A stretch of 16,728 nt of DNA from Actinomycetes bacterium (GTDB lineage: Bacteria; Actinomycetota; Acidimicrobiia; Acidimicrobiales; RAAP-2). The DNA lies in NCBI GenBank assembly GCA_021801615.1, contig JAJYXS010000213.1, forward strand, positions 1 through 16,728, written 5' to 3'. Shown here one piece after another: positions 1 to 6,542 of the stretch. Each line of letters begins with the position of its first letter. Position 1 is the first letter of the stretch. Below the pieces are notes generated by a model that made no database searches, was not told the origin of the DNA, and saw only the letters and a program-made list of their open reading frames with translations. A program made the position numbers and the translations under genes.

Positions 1-1
1 A

Positions 2-208
2 TCGGGTTGGCCGAGCTTCGACCGCGCGATCGCCGCCGGGACCGTCGAGGAGCGCGCCGACCACAGCCACGGCATGGCGCGCACCGAGATCGTGTGCGCC
101 CGCTGCGGTGGCCATCTCGGGCACGTCTTCCCCGACGGTCCCACCGAGACCGGCCTTCGCTACTGCGTGAATTCCCTGGCGATCGAGTTCGACCCTGCCG
201 GCGGCTGA
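2..208 (+). CDS. msrB: Peptide-methionine (R)-S-oxide reductase, C-terminal part
   Basis: MsrB reduces the R form of methionine sulfoxide in proteins back to methionine, repairing oxidative damage in the cytoplasm. Only the last 68 residues are present; the start lies before the window. The frame opens with GWPSF, a conserved MsrB segment, followed by CARCGGHLGHVF, whose CxxC is the second half of the structural zinc site in zinc-type MsrBs, and RYCVNS, which holds the catalytic cysteine (fragment residue 55). The protein ends about 13 residues later, as usual for the family. The stop TGA is at 206-208. It converges with the small gene ending at 257, with only 48 bases between and no clear terminator hairpin there. 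The family assignment is secure; the promoter and N-terminal zinc cysteines cannot be seen. Confidence 0.93.
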   Translation, partial: SGWPSFDRAIAAGTVEERADHSHGMARTEIVCARCGGHLGHVFPDGPTETGLRYCVNSLAIEFDPAGG

Positions 209-256
209 TCCCCGAGCACCCTGGCGTCCCGCCCCCGCGATCCACCCACGCGCGAG

Positions 257-529
257 TCACGCGAGCCCTGCCTCCAGGAGGTCGAAGGCCGCGGCGAGCC
301 GGGCGGCCTCCTCGGGCTCGCCTGCCCGGCTCAGGGCTCGCTCGGCTCGTGCGAGCGCGTCGCAGAGGCCGAACACGTCGTGCTTCGAGTAGAAGACCCG
401 GGCGGGGATCCGGAGCGGGGCCGCTGGGACCAGGAGGCGACCAGGCCTCCGGCCACCGTCACCGCCGTCGGCAGCGGCAGTGGCCAGGGCGTGGGGAGCA
501 CCAGGACCGGAAGCCAGACCACCGGTCAT
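257..529 (-). CDS. Uncharacterised 90-residue protein coupled to ssb
   Basis: I do not recognise this protein. It starts with an ATG (529-527) that overlaps the last bases of the ssb stop codon as ATGA, so translation is probably coupled and the two products are made together. The first 45 residues are rich in glycine, alanine and proline and look disordered. The second half (about 46-90) reads as two helices: an FYSKHDVFGLCDAL segment, then a charged EPEEAARLAAAFDLLEAGL segment. Third codon positions are almost all G or C, as in the surrounding genes, which supports real coding. No signal peptide or membrane segment is visible. The link to ssb suggests a role near single-stranded DNA, but that is inference from position only. 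Confidence 0.7.
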   Translation of the reverse strand: MTGGLASGPGAPHALATAAADGGDGGRRPGRLLVPAAPLRIPARVFYSKHDVFGLCDALARAERALSRAGEPEEAARLAAAFDLLEAGLA

Positions 530-930
530 ACGTCCGCGGACGCGATGCTCGAGGAAGCCTCGGCCGGCTCGAGCCGCTCTTGCCGGTGGACCTCGGCCGT
601 CGCGTACCGCAGGCTCGGGCCCACGTCGTCGGCGACGATCTCGACCTTGGTCCGCCGCTCGCCGAGGTCGGTCTCCCAGCTGCGCTGCTCGAGCCGACCG
701 GTCACCATCACGCGCATGCCCTTCGCGAGGCTCATCGCAGCGTGCTCGGCCAGGTCCCGCCAGCAGACCACGTCGAAGAAGGACGTCGACTCCTCCCATT
801 CGTGGGTCTCGCGGTCCTGCCACCTGCGGTTGACCGCGATGCCCAGGACGACGCTCGCCTGCCCGTCCCTCGTGTAGCGGATCTCTGGGTCCCGGGTCAG
901 GTTTCCGGTGACCGTGGTATGCGTGCTCAT
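526..930 (-). CDS. ssb: Single-stranded DNA-binding protein paralogue (SsbB-like)
   Basis: The 134-residue product has the SSB OB-fold: a TVTGNLTRDPEIRYT opening (residues 6-20), a FFDVVCW strand (51-57), KGMRVMVTGRLEQRSW (70-85) and TKVEIVADDVGPSLRYAT (94-111). SSBs of this fold bind single-stranded DNA as tetramers in replication, repair and recombination. The usual long glycine-rich linker and acidic tip (DDDIPF-like), which recruit partner proteins, are absent; the protein ends in a short serine/alanine tail. Streptomyces SsbB, a second SSB, also lacks this tip, so this is more likely the accessory copy than the main one. The start ATG (930-928) is fixed by an AAGGAG ribosome-binding site at 942-937, six bases away. 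A hairpin overlaps that site. The downstream 90-residue gene overlaps by ATGA. Confidence 0.92.
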   Translation of the reverse strand: MSTHTTVTGNLTRDPEIRYTRDGQASVVLGIAVNRRWQDRETHEWEESTSFFDVVCWRDLAEHAAMSLAKGMRVMVTGRLEQRSWETDLGERRTKVEIVADDVGPSLRYATAEVHRQERLEPAEASSSIASADV

Positions 931-938
931 CTGACGCT

Positions 939-980
939 CCTTGCTTCGAGGAGCCGGACGGTCGTCCGGCTCCAGCAAGG
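939..980 (-). promoter_or_regulatory. Long hairpin in ssb leader, covering part of the RBS
   Basis: On the minus strand the ssb leader contains CCTTGCT (980-974) directly followed by GGAGCCGGACG (973-963), a two-base gap, CGTCCGGCTCC (960-950), four unpaired bases TCGA, then AGCAAGG (945-939). All 7 outer and 11 inner pairs match. The final AAGG (942-939) is also the first part of the AAGGAG ribosome-binding site, so the folded RNA would hide it. The inner part is equally an 11-bp palindrome in DNA and could be a protein operator. Which of these is used is not shown by sequence. A possible -10 TAGCAA lies at 1000-995, just upstream. Confidence 0.55.
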
Positions 981-1101
981 GTGCGCCCGGCGCTTTGCTA
1001 GCGGGTTTGCTGCCGACTTCGCCGGCTGTGCCGCTCGCGCGCCTCGTGACCCTGAGCACACGGGCCGGACGACGCTTGCCACCCGTGGCGGCGTCCACGA
1101 G

Positions 1102-1141
1102 CATCGAGGCATGGCACATCGAGGCACGACGCATCGAGGCA
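1102..1141 (+). repeat. Three CATCGAGGCA copies at 15-bp spacing around a start codon
   Basis: CATCGAGGCA occurs at 1102-1111, 1117-1126 and 1132-1141, exactly 15 bp apart. The repeat covers the bases just before the proposed YihY start and its first ten codons, giving an HRG motif every five residues. It replaces the usual place of a ribosome-binding site, leaving only a weak GAGG. It probably arose by slippage. Confidence 0.8.
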
Positions 1142-2358
1142 CGCGCCAGACGCTCCTCCGAGACCTCGTCTCGGAGGCCGACCGGTTCCAGCGACGACAC
1201 CGGCCGCTCGCGTTCCCGTTGGCCGTGGCGCGAAAGATGGGCGACGACGAGGGAGCCAGCCTCGCCGCGCTCATCGCGCACTACGGCTTCCTGTCGATGT
1301 TCCCCCTCATCCTCTTCTTCTCTGCGATCCTCGGGTTCGTCTTCGGGTCCGACCCTGCATTCAAGGCGCAGGTGATCCGAACGATCGCACGCTCATTCCC
1401 CTCCCTCTCCGGCTTCATCGGCACCCACACCCAGGGCAACGGCCTGGCGCTCGGCGTCGGCGCGCTCATCGCGTGGTGGGCGGGCTTGAAGGTGACGAGG
1501 GCGACCGAACGAGCCTTGGACAGCGTCTGGAACGTCCCGGCGTCCGAACGTCCGAACCTGTGGCGGTCACGGCTGCGTGGAATGGCCATGCTGGGGATCC
1601 TCGGGATCGTCTTCCTCGTCTCCACCGCCTTGGCCGGCGTTCAACAGATCGGAGGGGTGCTCGATGCGTCGACCGCCGTGCTGGGCGTGGCGGGGCCTCT
1701 CGCGCTCAACTTCGGGCTCTACCTCGTCGCCTTCCAGGTCCTCACGAACCGGCACGTGTCCTGGCGCGCCGTCGTGCCCGGCGCGGCCGCGGGAGCGGTC
1801 GGCTGGACCATCCTCCAGAGCCTCGGCGCCCTCTACGTCCGCCACGTGGTCGCGCACGCCTCGCAGCTCTACGGCACGCTGGACTCCGTGATCGGGCTGC
1901 TCGCCTGGCTCTATCTGGGCGCGATCCTCACCTTGGCTGCAGCGGAGGCCAACGTCGTCCTCGCCGATCACCTGTGGCCACGCAGCCTGCGCGGCGGCGC
2001 CGAGACCGACGCCGACCGGCGTGCTCTCGTCATGATCGCGCGTGCACACGAACGCGTGGCCGGAGAAGTCATCTCCGTGAGCTTCGACGGCGATCCGGCC
2101 ACGGCACACCCCGAGGGCTCCCAACGGGCCCGCCCGGCCACGGCACCCTCCGAGCATCACGAGGCGAGCGACCTGATCGCCCACCTGCGCGCCTTCGACC
2201 GGTGCCGCTGGGACTACGAGCGCAGCGAGGACCCGGCGAGCCGACGACGCTTCCGCAGCCGCATGCGCACCGAGGCAGAGAGCTTGGCGCACGACCTCGC
2301 GCGCATGGCCGCCGAGGAGCCGATCCTCGCGAAGGCGCTCGGCGAAGTGCTGGGCTGA
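1111..2358 (+). CDS. YihY/virulence factor BrkB family inner-membrane protein
   Basis: The 415-residue product belongs to the YihY/BrkB family (once misassigned as RNase BN), integral membrane proteins of unsettled function. Visible are the N-terminal DDEGASLAALIAHYGFLSMFPL region with the first membrane helix, a GIVFLVSTALAGV helix in the middle, and the family's hallmark SQLYGTLDSVIGLLAWLYLG close to the last helix; about six membrane segments in all. Roughly 115 charged residues follow the membrane domain and should be cytosolic; they match nothing I know. The ATG at 1111 was chosen because residues before the first helix match the family and the next in-frame ATG (1237) would remove them. 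The open frame runs back to the window start, but its upstream part overlaps msrB and ssb in other frames and is not coding. It is divergent from ssb. Confidence 0.88.
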   Translation: MAHRGTTHRGTRQTLLRDLVSEADRFQRRHRPLAFPLAVARKMGDDEGASLAALIAHYGFLSMFPLILFFSAILGFVFGSDPAFKAQVIRTIARSFPSLSGFIGTHTQGNGLALGVGALIAWWAGLKVTRATERALDSVWNVPASERPNLWRSRLRGMAMLGILGIVFLVSTALAGVQQIGGVLDASTAVLGVAGPLALNFGLYLVAFQVLTNRHVSWRAVVPGAAAGAVGWTILQSLGALYVRHVVAHASQLYGTLDSVIGLLAWLYLGAILTLAAAEANVVLADHLWPRSLRGGAETDADRRALVMIARAHERVAGEVISVSFDGDPATAHPEGSQRARPATAPSEHHEASDLIAHLRAFDRCRWDYERSEDPASRRRFRSRMRTEAESLAHDLARMAAEEPILAKALGEVLG

Positions 2359-2393
2359 GCGCTTCTCGGAGACGAGCCCTCGCAGCCGGAGCT

Positions 2394-2415
2394 CCCCTTC
2401 GGACGCCGAATGGGG
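2394..2415 (+). terminator. Possible terminator hairpin after the YihY gene
   Basis: CCCCTTCGG (2394-2402) pairs with CCGAA (2406-2410) and GGGG (2412-2415) around an ACG loop, with a single bulged T at 2411: nine base pairs beginning 36 bases after the stop codon. There is no T-tract, as is common for terminators in GC-rich actinobacteria. Confidence 0.4.
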
Positions 2416-2419
2416 CCCC

Positions 2420-2464
2420 TTCACGGACCGGCGCTTCATGGACCGGCGCTTCATGGACCGGCGC
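2420..2464. repeat. 15-bp tandem repeat, three copies, intergenic
   Basis: TTCAYGGACCGGCGC is present three times head to tail (2420-2434, 2435-2449, 2450-2464); copies 2 and 3 are identical and copy 1 has C in place of one T. It lies between the YihY gene and the MFS gene, just after the hairpin. Nothing suggests it is translated. Confidence 0.9.
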
Positions 2465-2569
2465 GCCTGACGGCGGTACCGTCGTCGCCGGCATGCAGGT
2501 GTCTCCTCCGGCGCAGACGTGGTGGTGCAGGCGCGCGTTCCTGGCGCGAGCCGGTCGGGCGATCCCCTG

Positions 2570-3790
2570 ATGGAACCGCGTCGACGAGAGCGCCTGGCGG
2601 ACCGCCACCGGGACCTCGCGGCGGCCCTCCTCGGCACCGTCGCTGTGGCACTGCCGGTCTACCTCGTCGGAACCATGGCCATCGAGGTTCGCCACGCGCT
2701 CCACTTCGGCGCTGCGGACCTCGGCTTGGCCGTCGGGGGCTACTACCTCGGCGCCGCGTTGAGCTCGGTGCCAGGAAGCTGGCTCGCCGAGGCAGTGGGC
2801 GGCGCTCGGGTGATGCGCGCGATCCTGATCTCGAGCGGCGTCATCCAGCTCGCGATCGCCTCGTTCGCCTCGTCGTGGGCGCTTCTCAGCGCCTTCCTGT
2901 TGCTCGCAGGCGCGCTGAGCGGGGTCATGAACCCGGGGACCAACCTGTTCCTCGCCCGCCGCAGCGCTGTGGAGCATCAAGGGCTCGCCTTCGGCCTCAA
3001 GCAGTCCGCCGTGCCGTTCGGCTCGCTTCTCGGAGGGCTCGCGGTCCCGGCGGTCGCCCTGAGCGTGGGGTGGCGATGGGCGTTCTTCCTCGGTGCGACC
3101 GTGGCGTTCGGCGCGGCCTGGGCGATCCCGGCCTCGCGCACGTCGCTCGCGGAACGGCGCCGCAGACACCGTGAGCAGCCCCGCGCCGAGGTTCGCACCG
3201 GCCCTTTGGTCGTGCTCGCGCTCGGGCTCGGGATGGGGATGGTGGCGTCGAGCGGGTGTCTCGCGTTCCTCGTCAGCTCCGCCGTGCACATCGGCTACGA
3301 GAAGGGGACGGCTGGGTTGCTCGTGGCGCTGGCGAGCGTGGCAGCGGTCGCCTCGCGCATCGTGAACGGGATCCAAGCCGACCGGCGCGGCCGGCGCCAC
3401 TTCGCCGTGATCTCGATGATGCTCGGGGCCGGGGTCGCCGGCTACGCCGCGCTCGCGGCGAGCTCCGCGCTCGGCGACAGGTCCCTGCTCGCCGCGGGCG
3501 CGATCGTGGCGCTCGGAGCGGGCTGGGGGTGGAACGGGTTGTTCAACTTCGCCGTCGTCCGCTCGCACCCGGACTCCCCGGCGGTCGCGACGGGCGTCAC
3601 CCAGGTGGGCGGGAGGCTCGGCGGGGTCCTGGGGCCGGTGGTCATGGGGCTCGCGGTCGCGCACGGCTCGTACACCGACGGCTGGCTGCTGGCGGCCGCG
3701 GCCTCCCTTTGCGGCGCCGCGGTCATCCTCGTGGGCAGGCGGCTGCTCCGAAGGACGGCCGGCACCTCTGCAGCTCCGATCGGCGCCTGA
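2570..3790 (+). CDS. MFS transporter
   Basis: The 406-residue product is a major facilitator with about 12 membrane helices in two halves, separated by a charged loop around residues 195-215 rich in arginine. The second half carries the classic loop motif DRRGRR between its second and third helices; the equivalent loop of the first half is degenerate. A GLAFGLKQSAVPFGSLLGG stretch and a GVTQVGGRLGGVLGP stretch form helices 5 and 11, typical of drug or metabolite carriers. The substrate cannot be told. The ATG at 2570 is preferred over an in-frame GTG at 2519 because the basic RRRERLADRHRDL stretch then leads directly into helix 1; neither has a good ribosome-binding site. A possible 25-codon ORF at 2493-2570 overlaps the start as TGATG. 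It stands alone with no evident partner gene. Confidence 0.88.
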   Translation: MEPRRRERLADRHRDLAAALLGTVAVALPVYLVGTMAIEVRHALHFGAADLGLAVGGYYLGAALSSVPGSWLAEAVGGARVMRAILISSGVIQLAIASFASSWALLSAFLLLAGALSGVMNPGTNLFLARRSAVEHQGLAFGLKQSAVPFGSLLGGLAVPAVALSVGWRWAFFLGATVAFGAAWAIPASRTSLAERRRRHREQPRAEVRTGPLVVLALGLGMGMVASSGCLAFLVSSAVHIGYEKGTAGLLVALASVAAVASRIVNGIQADRRGRRHFAVISMMLGAGVAGYAALAASSALGDRSLLAAGAIVALGAGWGWNGLFNFAVVRSHPDSPAVATGVTQVGGRLGGVLGPVVMGLAVAHGSYTDGWLLAAAASLCGAAVILVGRRLLRRTAGTSAAPIGA

Positions 3791-3802
3791 GCCGAGCGGC
3801 TC
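3789..3802 (+). terminator. Small hairpin at the MFS stop codon
   Basis: GAGCC (3789-3793) and GGCTC (3798-3802) can pair around GAGC, starting inside the TGA stop. It is short and has no T-tract, so a terminator role is only possible. The rest of the 252-base gap to the next gene (to 4042) holds an AT-richer patch with CCAATA at 3902-3907 and 3921-3926; I see no gene in it. Confidence 0.25.
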
Positions 3803-4042
3803 GACGGAGGGCGTCGGCGGGCCCCGGGGAAGCGGCGTGGCTTCGTTGCGCAGCTGCGGCACGCCTCGCCCCGCACCCGATTCGCCGCTGCCCTGCCGGC
3901 GCCAATACCGTACCAGTAGCCCAATAGCGTGGAGGCGGGCGCCCCCCGTCCCATGGCACCACCCGCCGGGCACGGCTGGTCTGGAGCCTACGACCTGGTG
4001 TAGATCCCGGACCGGGGCTTTCGACCGACGAGAGGAGCTCAG

Positions 4043-4810
4043 ATGAGCTGGAACAGCTTCAAGACCGATGACCACCTGGGCATCTCGGCCGAGATCACGA
4101 CGTACCCGAGCGGCGGCGACCGGATCCACGCCTACGTGGTGCGACCTCACGGCGGTGTCCGGGCACCGGGCGTCGTGCTCGTGCACCACATGCCCGGGTG
4201 GGACGAGTTCTACCAGGAGTTCGCAGAGCGGCTCGGGCGGCACGGGTACCTCGTCATCTGCCCGGACCTCTACTGCCGTTTCGGCCATGGCACGCCCGAC
4301 GACGTCGCCGCGAAGGCGCGGAGCGCCGGCGGAGTCCACGACGACAGCGTGGTCTCGGACTGCGCTCAAGCGGCACAGTGGCTGCGCGACGACACGGGTT
4401 GCAACGGCAGGATCGGGATCATCGGATCCTGCTCGGGCGGCCGCCACGCGCTGCTCACGGCCTCGCGCGTCCATGGGTTCGACGCGGTGGTCGACCTGTG
4501 GGGTGGTGGCGTCATCATGCCCGACGACCAGCTCACGCCGGCCCGGCCGGTCGCGCCCATCGAGTACACGGCCGACCTCGATGCGCCTCTCCTGGGCTTG
4601 TTCGGCAACGACGACCAGTCACCGACGCCCGCCCAGGTGGACGAGCACCAAGCGGAGCTGGAGAAGCACGGCAAGGCGTTCCGCTTCCACCGCTACGACG
4701 GAGCGGGGCACGGCTTCTTCTACTATCACACGCCCATGTACCGCCAGGCCCAGGCGATGGACGGATGGGAGAAGGTCTTCGCGTTCTTCGAGGAGCACCT
4801 GGAGCGGTGA
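4043..4810 (+). CDS. Dienelactone hydrolase family protein
   Basis: This 255-residue cytosolic alpha/beta hydrolase has the dienelactone hydrolase layout: a GVVLVHHMPGWDEF segment for the oxyanion hole, the nucleophile elbow GSCSGG with cysteine 130 as nucleophile, an acid in GNDDQSP (Asp190 or Asp191) and the catalytic histidine 223 in GAGHGFF. Family members open lactone or other activated ester bonds, the founding one in chlorocatechol breakdown; most relatives have unknown substrates, and no aromatic-degradation genes are nearby. The length is usual for the family. The ATG at 4043 is preceded by a good GAGAGGAG ribosome-binding site. A gene for an 88-residue protein follows after 28 bases with a near-identical ribosome-binding site, so the two probably form an operon. 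Confidence 0.92.
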   Translation: MSWNSFKTDDHLGISAEITTYPSGGDRIHAYVVRPHGGVRAPGVVLVHHMPGWDEFYQEFAERLGRHGYLVICPDLYCRFGHGTPDDVAAKARSAGGVHDDSVVSDCAQAAQWLRDDTGCNGRIGIIGSCSGGRHALLTASRVHGFDAVVDLWGGGVIMPDDQLTPARPVAPIEYTADLDAPLLGLFGNDDQSPTPAQVDEHQAELEKHGKAFRFHRYDGAGHGFFYYHTPMYRQAQAMDGWEKVFAFFEEHLER

Positions 4811-4838
4811 GGGCCAGCTTCGCGAGAGAGGAGAGGCG

Positions 4839-5105
4839 ATGTGCACGATGATCGCGGTGAGCGCCCCGGTCAAGGGAACGGGAAAGGGCCCAGGCGGGTG
4901 GTTTCCGATCACCCAGGCGACGATCGGCTACGACCACGCAACCCACTCGGGCACAGAGCACGCGCTCTTGCTCGACTTCACGAACTACGAGCTCGGCGTC
5001 GACGCCCGCGTCGCGCTCGAGCTCGACCTCAGGTCGGGACGCTCGCTCGTGTCGCAGTTGCAATCCGCCATCGAGGCCGCGGAAGCGCTCAGCCGCGACG
5101 CCTGA
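4839..5105 (+). CDS. Small conserved protein, resembles DUF6295
   Basis: The 88-residue product opens with MCTMIA, contains GTGKGPGGWFPIT and a GYDHATHSGTEHALLLDF segment with two histidines, and ends in a helix (about 65-88) preceded by LELDLRS. From memory this matches the small actinobacterial family labelled DUF6295, which has no known function. It could bind a metal through its histidines, but this is speculation. GAGAGGAG upstream of the ATG at 4839 fixes the start. It follows the dienelactone-hydrolase-like gene by 28 bases and probably shares its transcript. It converges with the radical SAM gene; the 108 bases between hold only a weak GTCGA/TCGAC hairpin (5137-5149). Confidence 0.75.
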   Translation: MCTMIAVSAPVKGTGKGPGGWFPITQATIGYDHATHSGTEHALLLDFTNYELGVDARVALELDLRSGRSLVSQLQSAIEAAEALSRDA

Positions 5106-5213
5106 TGGACGGGGGCAGAACGGGGAATTGCTCCTCGTCGATCTTCGACCGTTGGACCTCCGGGCCGAGCAGGGACCGGGTTCCACGCGAGCTGGACGGC
5201 CAGTTGAGCCGCC

Positions 5214-6365
5214 CTACGGTCCCCCGACCGGTGCCGGGCGGTAGTCACAGGTAGGGTCCTCCGCCAGTGGGTCACCCGTTCGTGCGTAGGCCTGCGCGCG
5301 CGAACCGCCGCAGATCGCGTTCAGCTCGCAGGACGCGCATCGCCCGTGGTGCGCCGCAGGGTCGCGCAACGCCATGAGGAGCGGCGCGGTGGCGTAGAGG
5401 ACGGGCAGCGGGGTGTCACGCACGTTGCCGACGACAAGCGGGAGGAAGCCGCTCGGCTGCACCTCCCCGGTGTGGGACACGAACACGACGCCACGCCCGT
5501 CTCCGACTGCGAGCGGCGCTCGCCGATGGCCTCCGCCGAGCGCGCGCTGCTCGACGGCTCCGCGTTCGGCCGGGGGCCACGCGTCGAGGAGCTGGCCGTG
5601 CAGGCGCCAGTAGAGGGCCCCGGGGGTACGCGCCTTCGCTCCTTCCTCGCCGTGCACGAGGAGCCGGCGGAAGGACGGCGCCTCGGTCGTCTTGAGGGGG
5701 ACCCTCCCTGCGATGTCGTAGAGGAAGGCGAGAACGTCCTCGGTCTCGGCGGCGCAAAGGGCCTGGGCCGCCTCGGCCCGCCCGGTGGGCACCACGAAGA
5801 AGACGCTCCACATGGCGGCTCGCACCTCCTCGACCAGACGGGCGATGCCCGGGAGCTCGAGCACCGTCGACACGGTGACCGTCGTGTTCACCTGGAGCCT
5901 CAGACCGATGCTGACTGCGGCTCGGCAGGCGTTCAGGGTCCAGCCGAAGGACCCCTGCACCCCGCGGAAGGCGTCGTGCGCCGACGGGCTCGCACCGTCA
6001 ATGGAAAAGGACACCGCCGACGCGCCGCAGCGCCGGAGCGCCGCCAGGGCCGAGGCCGACGCGCGCGGGGTGCCCGCGGGCGACACCCCGACGGACGGAC
6101 CGGCCTCGGCCGCATGGGCGACCAGGGTCTGCAGGTCCGGCCGGCGCAGCGGATCGCCTCCGGTGAAGATCACCCGCGGCCTCGGGGCGCCGATCGCCGC
6201 GAGGTCGTCCAGGACCGTCTCCACCTCGGCGGTCGTGAGCTCGCAGGCGTGACGGTCCGGCACCGACTCCGCCCGGCAGTGCCGGCAAGCGAGGTCGCAG
6301 GCCCGCGTGAGCTCGAAGAGGACGAGGAACGGGCGCGCGGACGTGTCGAAACGGAGCCTCCTCAC
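5214..6365 (-). CDS. Radical SAM/SPASM domain protein (TIGR04053-like)
   Basis: The 383-residue protein has the radical SAM iron-sulfur motif CDLACRHC (Cys23, Cys27, Cys30), then the family's TGGDPLRRPDL strand, SFSIDGASPSAHDAFRG, and NTTVTV. The C-terminal SPASM part has CASCELNAICGG and a last cysteine in PTCDY, enough for an auxiliary cluster. From memory the whole layout, including VFVSHTGEVQPSGFLPL and GNVRDTPLPVLY, is that of family TIGR04053, related to NirJ/AhbD haem-pathway enzymes and peptide-modifying maturases. No precursor peptide or haem gene is visible nearby, so the substrate is unknown. The GTG at 6365 was chosen because GGGAG lies seven bases upstream; GTG at 6404 is the main alternative (396 residues). 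It is divergent from the nitroreductase gene. Confidence 0.87.
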   Translation of the reverse strand: MRRLRFDTSARPFLVLFELTRACDLACRHCRAESVPDRHACELTTAEVETVLDDLAAIGAPRPRVIFTGGDPLRRPDLQTLVAHAAEAGPSVGVSPAGTPRASASALAALRRCGASAVSFSIDGASPSAHDAFRGVQGSFGWTLNACRAAVSIGLRLQVNTTVTVSTVLELPGIARLVEEVRAAMWSVFFVVPTGRAEAAQALCAAETEDVLAFLYDIAGRVPLKTTEAPSFRRLLVHGEEGAKARTPGALYWRLHGQLLDAWPPAERGAVEQRALGGGHRRAPLAVGDGRGVVFVSHTGEVQPSGFLPLVVGNVRDTPLPVLYATAPLLMALRDPAAHHGRCASCELNAICGGSRAQAYARTGDPLAEDPTCDYRPAPVGGP

Positions 6366-6530
6366 GACGGGCGCTCCCGGTTCGGCGATGGCCACCACCG
6401 CCACGATGCCCGAAGTCGGCCGACCCCGCCAGGGCCGAAGGACCTCGATGCGGGGGCACTTGCGCGCGGCCTCGCCCGTCACCCACCTGCGCGCCTGGAG
6501 GCGGCAGGAGACTTCGGGGTGCAGGACTGG

Positions 6531-6536
6531 TAGACC
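6531..6536 (+). promoter_or_regulatory. -10 element for the nitroreductase gene
   Basis: TAGACC stands six bases before the ATG at 6543, so the transcript would begin at or next to the start codon (leaderless). It lies within an imperfect inverted repeat, GCAGG (6521-6525) and CCTGC (6535-6539), which could be an operator. No clear -35 is visible and no ribosome-binding site is present. Confidence 0.35.
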
Positions 6537-6542
6537 TGCGAC

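Noticed and set aside
7..1110. Upstream extension of the YihY frame to the window start
   Set aside because: It would overlap msrB and, on the other strand, ssb and its partner, all recognised genes; the peptide is arginine/proline-rich noise.
3837..4046. 69-codon plus-strand ORF in the gap before the dienelactone-hydrolase-like gene
   Set aside because: It has no ribosome-binding site, poor third-position bias and overlaps the start of the next gene; no similarity recognised.
2069..4474. 801-codon open frame on the minus strand
   Set aside because: It lies opposite the MFS gene and parts of its neighbours, is low in hydrophobic order and rich in R, G, A, P, and matches no family; a typical shadow in GC-rich DNA.
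5106..5213. Terminator between the small gene and the radical SAM gene
   Set aside because: Only a five-pair GTCGA/TCGAC stem is visible, too weak to call.
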